DNA of 64,000 nt from Luteibacter mycovicinus (GTDB lineage: Bacteria > Pseudomonadota > Gammaproteobacteria > Xanthomonadales > Rhodanobacteraceae), in the NCBI RefSeq assembly GCF_000745235.1, contig NZ_JQNL01000001.1, positions 3,528,001 through 3,592,000 of the forward strand. Reading direction: 5' to 3'. Of this stretch, positions 34,867 through 44,331 are shown piece by piece. Under the pieces are notes generated by a model. The model was not told the DNA's origin and ran no database searches. It was given only the letters and a program-made list of their open reading frames with translations. The position numbers were made by a program, and so were the translations under genes. Every line of letters starts with the position of its first letter. Within the stretch, counting starts at the first letter, position 1.

Positions 34867-36008
34867 ACGACAAGCGCCGCACGCTGATCCTGGTAAGTCG
34901 CAACCTGCCGCCGCTACGCGGCGGTATGGAACGGCTCAACCTGCATATGGCTCAGGGCCTCGCGGAACACTTTCGTGTCGTGGTGATTGGGCCTCGTGGC
35001 GCGCGTGCAGTGCTGCCAGCGTCCATGGACGTCCGGGAGTGCGGATGGGGCACGCTGGCGTCCTTCATGCTCGTGGCGTTTTTTCGCACGCTGAGTGCGG
35101 CTATCCACACCCGCCCGGCCTGGGTGCTCGCAGGTAGTGGGCTGACCGTTCCCATCGCGTGGATCGTCGGCCGGTTGTCACGTGCTGGAGTGGCTGCCTA
35201 CGTCCACGGCCTGGATATTGTGGTGCCGCATCCGGTCTATCGATCGGTCTGGCTGCCTTTCATCCGACGGTGCGACGCCTGCATCGCCAACAGCGTCAAT
35301 ACTGCGCGTCTCGCCCGACAAGCTGGCGTGCCGGCGGATCGCATCGATATCGTGCACCCGGGTGTCGAAGTCGCCGTAGAGGCGCCGCCTGATGACATGA
35401 TTGGCGCGTTCCGCGAGCGTCATAACCTTGTCGGACGACCTGTGCTGCTTTCCGTAGGCCGCATGACGGAACGGAAGGGTCTCCGGGAATTCGTCCTCAG
35501 TGCGATGCCGAACATTTTACGTAGACATCCGCATGCTGTGCTTGTTGTCATCGGCGACGAAGCGCCCGACGCTCTGGCCGGTCGGGCGACGGGTGCCTGG
35601 TCGCGTTTGCGCGAAGAAGCCGGTGTGCTGGGCCTTGGTGACGCGGTGATGCATCTGGGTGCGCTCGACGATGATCAGCTCGCGATTGCTTATGCGGCGA
35701 GCGACGCCCATGTCTTTCCCATTCGTGAGGTATCTGGTGATGTGGAGGGCTTCGGGATGGTCGCAGTCGAAGCCGCGGCGCATGGACTTCCCACCGTCGC
35801 TTTTGGCATCGGAGGTGTCCCCGACGCGGTCTCGGAAGGGCTGACGGGGTACCTTGTAAATCCAGGCGACTACGACGCATTTGCTCGCCGGGTCAGCGAC
35901 GTTCTGGATCGCCGGATGGCGCCTGCACCGCTGCGTGAATTCGCGGCACGGTTTGCATGGCCGATATTTCACCGGCGGTTGTTTTCAATCCTGGGCAAGA
36001 AGCGATGA
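34863..36008 (+). CDS. GT4-family (group 1) glycosyltransferase
   Basis: The 381-aa GT-B protein starts at GTG 34863: VSRNLPPLRGGMERLNLHMA (nucleotide-sugar glycine loop). Later come VHGLDIVVPHPVYRSVW, VLLSVGRMTERKGLREFV, LGALDDDQLAIAYAASDAHVFP and GFGMVAVEAAAHGLPTVA (the E-x7-E motif), then GGVPDAVSEG. The frame is open upstream inside the GT2 gene, but that part is not glycosyltransferase sequence. It is coupled at both ends: GTGA with the GT2 gene and ATGA with the methyltransferase gene. Sugar specificity is unknown. Confidence 0.9.
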   Translation: MNDKRRTLILVSRNLPPLRGGMERLNLHMAQGLAEHFRVVVIGPRGARAVLPASMDVRECGWGTLASFMLVAFFRTLSAAIHTRPAWVLAGSGLTVPIAWIVGRLSRAGVAAYVHGLDIVVPHPVYRSVWLPFIRRCDACIANSVNTARLARQAGVPADRIDIVHPGVEVAVEAPPDDMIGAFRERHNLVGRPVLLSVGRMTERKGLREFVLSAMPNILRRHPHAVLVVIGDEAPDALAGRATGAWSRLREEAGVLGLGDAVMHLGALDDDQLAIAYAASDAHVFPIREVSGDVEGFGMVAVEAAAHGLPTVAFGIGGVPDAVSEGLTGYLVNPGDYDAFARRVSDVLDRRMAPAPLREFAARFAWPIFHRRLFSILGKKR

Positions 36009-36730
36009 CGTCTGAGCGTCATGGACACGTCGTATCGGACCTGGCGTCGCGTCGGCAGAAAGGCATCAAGATCGAGCGCCTCCTGGGGCTCGGCCCTAGT
36101 GCGAGACGCCGACGTCTGCTCGAGATCGGGTGTGGCTCGGGCGGCATCTCGCACTATTTCGCTACGAATGCCGAACTGGACATCGAAGTCGATGCTGTCG
36201 ACGTGACGGATAGCCGTGGCGTGACCGACGGATATCGCTTCCATAAGGTTTCTGACACGCAGCTGCCGTTCGCCGATGACACGTTCGATGTGGTGCTTAG
36301 CAATCACGTGATTGAGCACGTAGGGGAGTACGCGGAGCAAATGGATCATCTCCGCGAGATTCGCCGTGTCCTCCGGCCCGATGGTGTTTGCTACTTGGCT
36401 GTGCCAAATCGTTGGATGCTGGTCGAGCCGCACTACCGACTTGCTTTTCTCAGCTGGTTACCAGTGTCGTTGCGCTCGCCTTACCTGCGTCTGTCGGGGC
36501 GTGGCACATTCTACGACTGCGTACCGCTGGAGATGGAAGCGTTGGAGCGGATGCTGGGAGAGGGCGGTTTTGCCTTCGAGAACGTGTGTGTCCCGGCTTT
36601 GCGTCAGACCTTCGAGATCGAACGTCCGGGAAGTCGCGGCGATCGGTTGTTGCGACGCATATCTGATAAGTGGCTGCTGCCTTGGCGGCCGGTTATTCCT
36701 ACGCTGATCTATGTTTTGAAAAAGTTCTGA
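36005..36730 (+). CDS. Class I SAM-dependent methyltransferase
   Basis: The 241-aa product has motif I LLEIGCGSGGISHYF, the acidic loop VDAVDVTDSRG, LPFADDTFDVVLSNHVIEHV and LREIRRVLRPDGVCYLAVPN, which is the Methyltransf_11 pattern. ATG 36005 overlaps the GT4 stop as ATGA; an upstream ATG at 35957 would add 16 residues inside that gene. Its 3' end overlaps the converging GT2 gene by 22 bases. It may methylate a sugar of the glycan. Confidence 0.85.
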   Translation: MTSERHGHVVSDLASRRQKGIKIERLLGLGPSARRRRLLEIGCGSGGISHYFATNAELDIEVDAVDVTDSRGVTDGYRFHKVSDTQLPFADDTFDVVLSNHVIEHVGEYAEQMDHLREIRRVLRPDGVCYLAVPNRWMLVEPHYRLAFLSWLPVSLRSPYLRLSGRGTFYDCVPLEMEALERMLGEGGFAFENVCVPALRQTFEIERPGSRGDRLLRRISDKWLLPWRPVIPTLIYVLKKF

Positions 36731-37647
36731 TCGTCTGGTGCGACCGTTCCGTGAAGGTAGCTTGCGGCCACCGTGAGGCGCACAGCCACCGTCCTGAGTC
36801 GGATCGGGATCCACGCCGACTCGAGGTGTCGTGAAAGCCACGGTGCGAACCAGCGAGCGATGCAGGTGGTAAGCGGCTCAAGTGCCCTTAGCCATCGCCG
36901 GTAACGGCCATCAAGCTTTCCATACCCTAGCTGATCATAGGGGCCTGGATGCCTCTGAAAAAAACGGACCGCTGGCGGTCCACCCGCCTCCGCCATTTTC
37001 GAACAGACGCGTAGAAGGTCGAGCGTATCGCAATGTCTAACGACGGCGTCCGGGGTCCATGCGAAGCAGTGACCATGCGCCTCGATACGAAGAAAGAGGT
37101 CCCGATCTTCGAAGCCGTAGTTGCTGTAGCCCTCGTCGAATCCCGAGGCTTCCAGAAACGCATCGCGGCGTACGGCAAAGTTCTGCGAGGAACCCTGCAT
37201 CGCGATTCCATACGAGACTGACGCACGTTTGCGACGTGCCAGAGCGGACGCTTGATAGGCGTGCCAGAATCCATCGTTGTTCCCGCTCACCTCGCCCATT
37301 GAAACGGTAGCTCCCGCCTGGATGGTCGCGATGTGTCTAAGTATGAATCTATCGTCTGCGGGTACGCAGTCGCTGTCGATGAACAACAGGTAGTCGGCTG
37401 TGGCTATAAATGCGCCACGATTACGCGCGGCGCTTCGTCCCATGTTGATGGGCTGTCTGACCACGCAGACGTGGGACAACTGGGCTTGTTCAATGCACTC
37501 AGCACTGCCATCACACGAATAGTCGTCCACGACGATGATCTTGAGCGTGACATCGTCCGGACGTCGACAACGCAAGACCGCCTGGACGACGTCCAGCGTG
37601 GTTTGCCCGGTCCGGAACATCGGAATCACAACGGCAACGGAAGGCAT
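36709..37647 (-). CDS. GT2-family glycosyltransferase
   Basis: The 312-aa GT-A enzyme has VAVVIPMFRTGQTTLDVVQA, IIVVDDYSCDGSAECIEQA, NMGRSAARNRGAFIATADYL, the metal-binding LFIDSDCVPADDRF and the acceptor-side GYSNYGFEDRDLFLR (ED catalytic region). No membrane segment is evident. It lies 2 bases after the TagF-like gene and is the last gene of the minus-strand glycan operon. It overlaps the converging methyltransferase by 22 bases. Confidence 0.87.
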   Translation of the reverse strand: MPSVAVVIPMFRTGQTTLDVVQAVLRCRRPDDVTLKIIVVDDYSCDGSAECIEQAQLSHVCVVRQPINMGRSAARNRGAFIATADYLLFIDSDCVPADDRFILRHIATIQAGATVSMGEVSGNNDGFWHAYQASALARRKRASVSYGIAMQGSSQNFAVRRDAFLEASGFDEGYSNYGFEDRDLFLRIEAHGHCFAWTPDAVVRHCDTLDLLRVCSKMAEAGGPPAVRFFQRHPGPYDQLGYGKLDGRYRRWLRALEPLTTCIARWFAPWLSRHLESAWIPIRLRTVAVRLTVAASYLHGTVAPDDQNFFKT

Positions 37648-37649
37648 GC

Positions 37650-39068
37650 TCAGTGCTTCTTGCTGCGTAATTTCTGAACAATGCGGAGCAACCCGGGGCG
37701 CTGTTTGACCGCCTCGACGAGGTGTCGCCGCACATGGTCGAGTGCTCGCGAAAGCGCCTTTCGATCGCCGGACCAGCTTCTCTTTTGTGCGGCAATGCGG
37801 TCCAGATGGTCAGTCATTCTGTCGATCAAGGAGGAAGATCCGATTGCGGATCGGCAATCGCCATCGGGCGCAAGTTTTGCCGCTATCGCATCGACCACAC
37901 GTCGTGACGCTCGTCCGTCAAGCATGGGCAGGAAACGATCCCGTGCGACAGCCCTCATCGGAGCCTTCGGGTCGTTGCCTGCGGCGTAGGCTGTAGCGAG
38001 GTGCAAAGCATGTTCAGGCGTGCGCGCCACATCGATGTACTGAATTAGTGCTCTACCCTCGTCGTTGAGCCCCTCGCCTTCCGGGTTCTCCAGGTAGACA
38101 ATGGGCCTCCCGGTGGCTAGATACTCGACCAGAAAGGAGCCCAGATCCGTCATGAGCATGGACGATGCGGCGAAGGCATGCCTGTGGTCGGGACGCTGGT
38201 CGAGAATCACACCGGCGGCGAGGACTTCGGCGCGGAAGGCGTCGAGTTCGTCCGGTCGAAAAATACCCTCGTCGACGAGGCTGCGGAAGAGCGCTGGATG
38301 CGGCCTCCAGATCAGTGCGACGTCAGGGCGCTCCTTCGCGAACGCAAAAAAAGCGCGTGCCATCGTATCGAATGTCGAATAGTTGGCGTCGCGCGCTTGC
38401 CGCATACCGAAGCTGAAGTGCGAATTCCAGAGAATGGCAAAACGCCCATCGATCTGTGCCTCCAACGTCGAGTCAACCTCAAACGTCTCCAGGTCATACA
38501 GTTCGTCGAGTCGCGGTAGCCCAGTCACTACGACATGCTGGGAACCTGCGGGACAATGTCTGGCGTAAAGGTCGCGCTCGAAGGATGACCGGGCGACGAT
38601 CATGTCCGCCCCAATCTGCGTGGCCTGAGCATACTGGAATCGCTGGTTCTTCCAGCCCGCACCCATGACCAGACCGTACGGTACATAGATGGTCGCGCCA
38701 ACGGAAGCTGCCACGCGGTCGAAATGAAACGCCTCGGCACGTTCGCGATCGTAAGGTGCGTTGAAAATGGCTGCGGCGAACTCATTCACCGGCAAAACTG
38801 GGTCTGCATCGCGATCGTTTTGGACGCTGTCGATCCCATGTTGCGCGAGCGTCTCAAGACAACGCGCGCGCAGTGCCTTCCGTTCCGCATGGTCGCCAGC
38901 GCTTGCAATGATCCACACCACAGGCTCGAAACGGGGATCGCGACGCATTTCTCGCCAGATGCCGTGGACGTTCAGCCAACTCTCGGGCCGCTGCATGAGG
39001 AAGAGGACGCGCCAGGGAGTGCGCGCACTCCGCGTCGCGGCAGAGGGATCTGGCGCAACGATGGTCAC
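37650..39068 (-). CDS. CDP-glycerol glycerophosphotransferase-like (TagF/TagB family) protein
   Basis: The 472-aa product has a GT-B-like core of the family that transfers polyol-phosphate from CDP-activated donors. Relevant segments are VALIWRPHPALFRSLVDEG (Arg-x-His-Pro) and MTDLGSFLVEYLATGRPIVY, equivalent to the TDYSS...RP motif. The usual Ser-Ser after TD is changed to Leu-Gly. The start is GTG 39068, overlapping the nucleotidyltransferase stop as GTGA. With the adjacent nucleotidyltransferase and phosphatase it suggests addition of a phosphate-linked group to a glycan. Confidence 0.75.
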   Translation of the reverse strand: MTIVAPDPSAATRSARTPWRVLFLMQRPESWLNVHGIWREMRRDPRFEPVVWIIASAGDHAERKALRARCLETLAQHGIDSVQNDRDADPVLPVNEFAAAIFNAPYDRERAEAFHFDRVAASVGATIYVPYGLVMGAGWKNQRFQYAQATQIGADMIVARSSFERDLYARHCPAGSQHVVVTGLPRLDELYDLETFEVDSTLEAQIDGRFAILWNSHFSFGMRQARDANYSTFDTMARAFFAFAKERPDVALIWRPHPALFRSLVDEGIFRPDELDAFRAEVLAAGVILDQRPDHRHAFAASSMLMTDLGSFLVEYLATGRPIVYLENPEGEGLNDEGRALIQYIDVARTPEHALHLATAYAAGNDPKAPMRAVARDRFLPMLDGRASRRVVDAIAAKLAPDGDCRSAIGSSSLIDRMTDHLDRIAAQKRSWSGDRKALSRALDHVRRHLVEAVKQRPGLLRIVQKLRSKKH

Positions 39069-39721
39069 GTCGCGTCCAGGCTCGCTGCGAATGCCGACGC
39101 GACGTCCAGGTCGGCAGGCGTGTCGACCTCGCGCAGGTTCAACTCGAAGGAAGGTAAGGGCAGAAACGTAGCCAGGTTCTCGAAGACGTAGCCGGTGGCG
39201 TCGTCGAGCACCGAGGCGGGGCCTGAGACCACGTTCGCCCATTCGAAAGGATGCTGCTCGCTGCGCGTGAAGCCGGTGACCTGATTTTCAGCGCCGAGAG
39301 TCACGCAGACGGCCTGCTCGCTTCGGGTGGGAGCGACGCCGATCAGCATCGGAATCGCATTGGCCCGGGCAATAAAGCCAGCCAGGGACGCCTCAGAAAT
39401 CAACAGGTCGCCATCAAGGAACAGTACCTTCCCGGGGGCGCCCATAGCGCCAAGACGCATGCTCTGTGCTGTATTGGTCGTGCGAAAATCCGGGTTACGA
39501 ACGATGATTACGTCGCGATGGTGGAGTGCGCAGTGCTCGATGATGAGCTCTTCACGGTACCCAACAACAACGTGTATTCGAGGGACGTGCGGCCGAAGGG
39601 CGTTGACCAGACGCGTTAGCAGCGTACGGCCATCAATCTCCAGCATGCACTTGGGCAGGCCGAGGCCCAGGCGCGAACCCAGGCCCGCGGCGGCAATTAC
39701 AGCGCAGTCAATAGCTTGCAC
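39065..39721 (-). CDS. Sugar-phosphate/alcohol-phosphate nucleotidyltransferase
   Basis: The 218-aa protein has the pyrophosphorylase signature (AVIAAAGLGSRLG, GLPKCMLEIDGRTLL), NPDFRTTNTAQSM, and the catalytic Asp pair region VLFLDGDLLI. The short length and the NTAQS segment are like LicC-type cytidylyltransferases rather than long sugar enzymes, so it may make a CDP-linked donor for the TagF-like neighbour. The exact substrate is not readable. Start overlaps the HAD gene by 25 bases. Confidence 0.8.
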   Translation of the reverse strand: MQAIDCAVIAAAGLGSRLGLGLPKCMLEIDGRTLLTRLVNALRPHVPRIHVVVGYREELIIEHCALHHRDVIIVRNPDFRTTNTAQSMRLGAMGAPGKVLFLDGDLLISEASLAGFIARANAIPMLIGVAPTRSEQAVCVTLGAENQVTGFTRSEQHPFEWANVVSGPASVLDDATGYVFENLATFLPLPSFELNLREVDTPADLDVASAFAASLDAT

Positions 39722-40296
39722 AGTGAGCTTCCGTCGTGAACGACAAAGTGAGATTCCTTGATGGCGGCCGGCACAGGGCTATGAACGCCGCCGAAGGCTA
39801 TAGCGGCGTCGGCGCGACGAAGCATGGGTACATCGTTTGCGCCATCGCCCACGGCAAGAATGCGCTCGTAGCCAAGGGCGCGGATCTCGCCTATGGCGAC
39901 ACCCTTGTCGAGGATGTGGTCGACCTTCAATTTTCCGCCGTCAAACGACGCGATGGAACTGTAGCTTCGGCAGCCAAGGCGGCGAAGTAGCGGTTCGATC
40001 CATACATCGAGGTTGCCAGTGACGACGAAACAGTGGTCGCGGCGCGAAGCGATGAAGGCGGTCAGGGAAGAGTCCAGCGGAACGGCCTCCACCACCTCGT
40101 GGACGCGGTTCAGTGGTACCTGTCCCAGGATCAGGCAGCGAAGGCGCATCGACTCCTCGAAGGAAATCAACCCGGACATCGTCACGCGTGTGAGTGTGGC
40201 GATCTCTTCGGCGACACCGAGTTCGGAAGCAATGCAGGGAAGAATTTCGATGGAGGTCAGTGTGCCATCGAGATCGAAGCAATAAGCGCTCTTCAT
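39697..40296 (-). CDS. HAD-superfamily phosphatase (SerB-like)
   Basis: The 199-aa product has the HAD motifs in order: I, YCFDLDGTLTSIE (Asp nucleophile and acid); II, CFVVTGNLDVW (Thr in place of Ser); the lysine in KLKVDHILDKG; and IV, ILAVGDGANDVPMLRRAD. The domain size is like phosphoserine phosphatase. The gene is coupled to the methyltransferase upstream (ATGA) and overlaps the nucleotidyltransferase. A role in trimming a phosphorylated intermediate is plausible; the substrate is unknown. Confidence 0.82.
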   Translation of the reverse strand: MKSAYCFDLDGTLTSIEILPCIASELGVAEEIATLTRVTMSGLISFEESMRLRCLILGQVPLNRVHEVVEAVPLDSSLTAFIASRRDHCFVVTGNLDVWIEPLLRRLGCRSYSSIASFDGGKLKVDHILDKGVAIGEIRALGYERILAVGDGANDVPMLRRADAAIAFGGVHSPVPAAIKESHFVVHDGSSLCKLLTAL

Positions 40297-41054
40297 GGAG
40301 CGCGATCCAGGATATAGACGCGTTGCCGCGTTTCTGCCCTGTTATTCAGAGCTGCCGCCGAAAAAAGGTCGCGCTCGTCCGTGAGGTGGAAGCCTGCGAT
40401 GATCAGCGTCGAGTTCAACATGTCCGCCCACTCCGCATCGGTACGGTAGATGCTGTTATAGCTGCTTTCCAGATCGTCGGAATAATGGTCGACCAACGAG
40501 AGTCGGTTGTCGATCGCAACAGGCTCCCGCAGAACGATCCGCGCGGTCGGCGCGCATACATCGGCGAAGCGACGTAGCGTTTCCAGGACTTCATCATCGT
40601 TGAGGTAGATTAGTAATCCAGCGCAAAGAATTCGGTCGAAACGAGTTGATTCTCCGAGGCTGTTCAACGTGAGCTCGTCGGCCGAAATTTCCGTGAATCG
40701 ATGCGTAGCGTCTTCCCCAAGGGCGGAGCGAGCATAGGCCAGCAGCCCGCCGCTGGCGTCCACGCCGTGGTAGTACGCAAGGTGCGGCCGGAGTGCTTCG
40801 TACCAGCGCCCGGTTCCACAGCCGGCATCGAGCAATCGCTGCGTGCCGTCCAGCTTCAGTGCGGGCAGCAGCGTCTCTTTCTCTCGGGCGTCGCGCTCTT
40901 CGGCAAGCGTTGGATGCTTGTCCTGATAAATAACCGCCTTCACTGGACCGAGTTCGGGTATGCGCCGCGCGCGCTCCTCAAAAAATGAAGCGACCTTTTC
41001 GCGTTGGATTCCCGGTTTCCCGTCCTGCCCCGGAGGGGTCGATATGCGTGCCAT
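40293..41054 (-). CDS. Class I SAM-dependent methyltransferase
   Basis: The 253-aa product shows motif I RLLDAGCGTGRWYEALRP, YYHGVDASGGLLAYAR, RFDRILCAGLLIYLNDDEV and APTARIVLREPVAIDNR. It starts a run of overlapping minus-strand genes (methyltransferase, phosphatase, nucleotidyltransferase, TagF-like, GT2). It lies 38 bases from the flippase gene stop. Its acceptor is unknown; a sugar or a phosphate group is possible. Confidence 0.83.
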   Translation of the reverse strand: MARISTPPGQDGKPGIQREKVASFFEERARRIPELGPVKAVIYQDKHPTLAEERDAREKETLLPALKLDGTQRLLDAGCGTGRWYEALRPHLAYYHGVDASGGLLAYARSALGEDATHRFTEISADELTLNSLGESTRFDRILCAGLLIYLNDDEVLETLRRFADVCAPTARIVLREPVAIDNRLSLVDHYSDDLESSYNSIYRTDAEWADMLNSTLIIAGFHLTDERDLFSAAALNNRAETRQRVYILDRAP

Positions 41055-41092
41055 GACGTGCCCGTTTTGCGTGGGTGCCCATCATAAACGGC

Positions 41093-42364
41093 TCAGCCGG
41101 TCGCGTGTCGCCTCCCACGGTGTACGACCCACCAAACCGTGAGCACGATAACGCCGTGGGCCGCAAGAAGCGACCCGGCGGCCCCTGCCAGCCCGTACGC
41201 CGGGATGCTGACCGCCATGGCCAGGGTCAGCGTGACTAGTCCCGCCACTTGAGCGGCAATCCGGGAACGGCGTAGGCGAGAAGCAACGAGGACGTTGCAC
41301 CCCAGGGAGCTGAGTCCGAAGAATAGAGGGAACAAGCACAGCCACCGGGCGAAGGCGGCGGAGGACGCGAAGGACTGCCCGAGGAGGAGGGGAAGGGCTA
41401 GTGACAGGACGAAGACTCCGAGCAAGGCGAGGACACCTCCACCCAGAGCAAACAGCGTGAGGCGCCTGATGAAAGCCTGCCCTTCGGGTTCGGCCAGTTC
41501 GCCGAGCCGGAAGAGCCGCGGTAAGGCGGCCATGGCCATTGACGTGACGGGCAGGGCGAGCACGGCAACCAGGCGGAATGCTGCCGTATAAATGCCTGCC
41601 GCCTCGGCGCCAGCTAGCCGGAGGACCAACGTCTTGTCCAGCGAGCCGAGGCCGTTGTCCACGACCCGCATCAACGAGAATCCGAGCGCCTCGCCCGCAT
41701 CGCGACGTGTCATGGAGACGCGCGCCTTCCCGGGGCGTAGCAATGATGTCACCAGGACGTACCCGGTCAAAGCCGCGATCACCGAGCTGCCTGCGTGCCA
41801 GGGTAGGTAACCTTCAAGCGACCGTGTCTGGCCGAAGGCAAAGTAAAGCGTTGCTGCAAGCAAGTTGCTGGCTGGCACCAGAGCGTACATGGCGCCGGCG
41901 AAACCCATCCGCTCGCGCGTCTGAAATGCGTAGCTGGCAGTGATCGTCAGCGGGAAGCAGATCAGTTCAGGCAGCCCGATCGCGGCGAACTGCCAGCCAG
42001 GGCCAGACAAGCTCACAAGTAAGGGGGCGAGAAACGCAAAAGCGACCAGGAAAACGCTGCCGCTAAGAAAGATAGCCCAGACGGCGTGCTTCCATGCGGT
42101 AGAGAAGCTCGAAGGGTCGCGTGAAGCGTCTTGCAGCATCAGCAGGCCGAAGCCTACTCCGGACAGGGATCCGATGGCGGTCGCCAGTCCGGCCACCCCG
42201 GCGAGTCCGCCGTAACCGTACGGCCCCAATGATCGGGCAAGTGCGATCGTCCATAAGGCCTGACTGCCGACGCGGACCAGTTGCCATAGCGTGGCGGCCA
42301 GTGTTCCACGTGCGATCTTCCCCGAGGCCCAGCGCGATGCCCAGTCAGTCAGGCGGATATTCAT
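41093..42364 (-). CDS. Oligosaccharide/lipid-linked sugar flippase (Wzx-like)
   Basis: The 423-aa protein has about twelve hydrophobic helices and the polysaccharide-synthase (MOP) family pattern. It starts GTLAATLWQLVRVGSQALWTIALARSLGPYGYGGLAGVA, and the second half has DKTLVLRLAGAEAAGIYTAA. It would flip undecaprenyl-linked sugars to the periplasm. It is coupled to the GT-C/TPR gene (ATGA), linking flipping to transfer. No Wzy polymerase or initiating phosphoglycosyl transferase was seen in the window. Confidence 0.87.
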   Translation of the reverse strand: MNIRLTDWASRWASGKIARGTLAATLWQLVRVGSQALWTIALARSLGPYGYGGLAGVAGLATAIGSLSGVGFGLLMLQDASRDPSSFSTAWKHAVWAIFLSGSVFLVAFAFLAPLLVSLSGPGWQFAAIGLPELICFPLTITASYAFQTRERMGFAGAMYALVPASNLLAATLYFAFGQTRSLEGYLPWHAGSSVIAALTGYVLVTSLLRPGKARVSMTRRDAGEALGFSLMRVVDNGLGSLDKTLVLRLAGAEAAGIYTAAFRLVAVLALPVTSMAMAALPRLFRLGELAEPEGQAFIRRLTLFALGGGVLALLGVFVLSLALPLLLGQSFASSAAFARWLCLFPLFFGLSSLGCNVLVASRLRRSRIAAQVAGLVTLTLAMAVSIPAYGLAGAAGSLLAAHGVIVLTVWWVVHRGRRHATG

Positions 42365-44331
42365 TTCGGCTGGCGACGCGCACCCGCCAGCCGGGCGGTA
42401 AGCTGGTCGATCTCGTGATTCAGGGTGCCCCCTATGTTCATGCGGCGAAGACGGCTCAGCTGCGCATCCGCGTCGTCGATACGGCCTTGTGCCGCGAGCA
42501 ACTGGATCAACGTGATGCGATACGCAGGCTCGCCGGCGTTCGTGTCAGCCGCCCCCTGGATCATGCGGGTCGCCAGTGCCTGATCGCCGAGTTCCGACCA
42601 CGCGTAATCGGCGTACATGGCCTGGAGGCGCGCGGTTGGATTTGGATGCGACAGAGCCACGCCGAAGGCCTCGATCATCCGGTCACGGGGCAGGTTACAA
42701 AGATCGTTGGTCGCGCAGCTCCCCAGTGCGCCGAGAGCGCTCTCGTCCTGGATGCTTGGCCGCCGGACGGCAAGCTTGCCGGTCATGCTGTCCCACCACG
42801 CGCCTTTCAACGGGAGACTGAGTCGGGAGTTGAGGAAGATCAGCGCCTGTTCGGGAAGAACGGATGACTTGGGCAATGCCATCGCACGTTCGAGCGGTGG
42901 AGTTGCGAGCGCTACGAAAGGTGATTCTCGGTCGTATCGCGACAGGATGATGTAAGTCCTGCCGAGTTCGTACTGCGCCCGAGGCGAGTCAGGGCCTCGG
43001 GCCGCTAGTTCGCGTGCGAGGCCCAGGGGCGTATTCCATGCGTCTGCTGTCATCCAGGTCTGGGTCGCCCAGTACACCATCAACAGGCAGAGCAAAACGC
43101 GCCGCGGCACTACAAAGTTGCCAGGTCTCCCGCTCGTTTCTATGCCGCCATCAACCCTCGACGTGACCAGGAGCGGCACCAGGGAGAGCATCAGACCGTA
43201 GCTTGCAAAATAGTTGCGATGTTCATAAATCAGCTCGAGCGGAATGACCGTCGACGTTAGCGACTGGCAAGCGAGGAACAGTGCGAGGCCAAGCGACACC
43301 AGCGGAGCCCGTCGACGCCAGTACACGCAGGCGGTTGCGATCGCCAGCAGCCCCAGAGCGCTCGCAAGCGTCGTTGCCGGGTGCAGCCACCCGCTCGAGA
43401 TTTCAAAGTCGTCGTGATAGAACGAAAGGTCAGTGCCCCGAGGAAGCACGGTCCAGGCGATGTAGTCGATGACGATCCGGCACTCGCTTAACAGACGCGT
43501 GTAGAGCGTGAAATCGCGGCTGGCCCAGGCTCGTGGATTGGCCAGCTTCACCGACAGCCACGCCCCACCTACGACGAAAGGAATGCCGAGCAGGACGACG
43601 AAGGCGGCGCGTATGCGCCGGTCTCGCCGGGCGACGCCGTCGTGCCCCATAGTCTGTCCGCGGAAGACGGTCAGTTCGATACAAAGGGCGTACAAGGGGA
43701 CGAGGACCGCTGTTTCTTTCGCCAAGATGCCAATGAGGGGGATGATCGTGATGGAGGCGACAGAGAGGATAAGGCCGCTCCACTGGCCGGGCCGCATGCT
43801 CTGCCGGCCCTTGATGTAACCGATCATTCCCACGAAGACGGCCAGGTTGGCCAAGCTCTCCATGCGCTGGACGATGTAAAGCACCGACGTTAGGTTGATG
43901 GGCAACAGCATCCACCCGGTTGCGACGAGCGCTGCAACGATGTCAGGGCGCCATCGCGGGATACCGGACGGTGGTGTGACGGCAGTCAACAGCAGGCGCG
44001 TAAGGAAGAAGCATGCGATGCCATTAAGCAGATGAATGACAATGTTGGTCACCTTCATCGGCTCGGGGTCGCTGCCGGTCAACAGGTAGTTGGCGGCAAA
44101 GCTGAGCGAGGCCAGTGGACGCTTGAACTCGCTGGCGGGCGAGGCAAGCGCAGCACGTACCAGGGGTACCCATCCAAGTTCTTTCGGCTGGACGTCTTTG
44201 TTGTCGACAATGTTGGGATAGTCGTCAAACAGAAAGCCGCCGCCGGTCCCCTGCATGTAGATGGCGAACGTCGCGAGCAGTCCTGCGAGCATTACGATCC
44301 ATCCAGCGCGCCGCATCAACGCGCCGGTCAC
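42361..44331 (-). CDS. GT-C/TMTC-like membrane glycosyltransferase with C-terminal TPR
   Basis: The product, about 656 aa, has around ten membrane spans and then a soluble helical-repeat tail (RPSIQDESAL to the end). The first periplasmic loop has GGGFLFDDYPNI (the acidic pair expected of GT-C enzymes), then KRPLASLSFAANY and VIPLELIYEHRNYFASY. These blocks are shared with the next gene and with TMTC-type TPR glycosyltransferases. The GTG start at 44331 overlaps the neighbour's stop (GTGA). Position downstream of pilin suggests it glycosylates pilin; this is inference. Confidence 0.75.
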   Translation of the reverse strand: MTGALMRRAGWIVMLAGLLATFAIYMQGTGGGFLFDDYPNIVDNKDVQPKELGWVPLVRAALASPASEFKRPLASLSFAANYLLTGSDPEPMKVTNIVIHLLNGIACFFLTRLLLTAVTPPSGIPRWRPDIVAALVATGWMLLPINLTSVLYIVQRMESLANLAVFVGMIGYIKGRQSMRPGQWSGLILSVASITIIPLIGILAKETAVLVPLYALCIELTVFRGQTMGHDGVARRDRRIRAAFVVLLGIPFVVGGAWLSVKLANPRAWASRDFTLYTRLLSECRIVIDYIAWTVLPRGTDLSFYHDDFEISSGWLHPATTLASALGLLAIATACVYWRRRAPLVSLGLALFLACQSLTSTVIPLELIYEHRNYFASYGLMLSLVPLLVTSRVDGGIETSGRPGNFVVPRRVLLCLLMVYWATQTWMTADAWNTPLGLARELAARGPDSPRAQYELGRTYIILSRYDRESPFVALATPPLERAMALPKSSVLPEQALIFLNSRLSLPLKGAWWDSMTGKLAVRRPSIQDESALGALGSCATNDLCNLPRDRMIEAFGVALSHPNPTARLQAMYADYAWSELGDQALATRMIQGAADTNAGEPAYRITLIQLLAAQGRIDDADAQLSRLRRMNIGGTLNHEIDQLTARLAGARRQPK

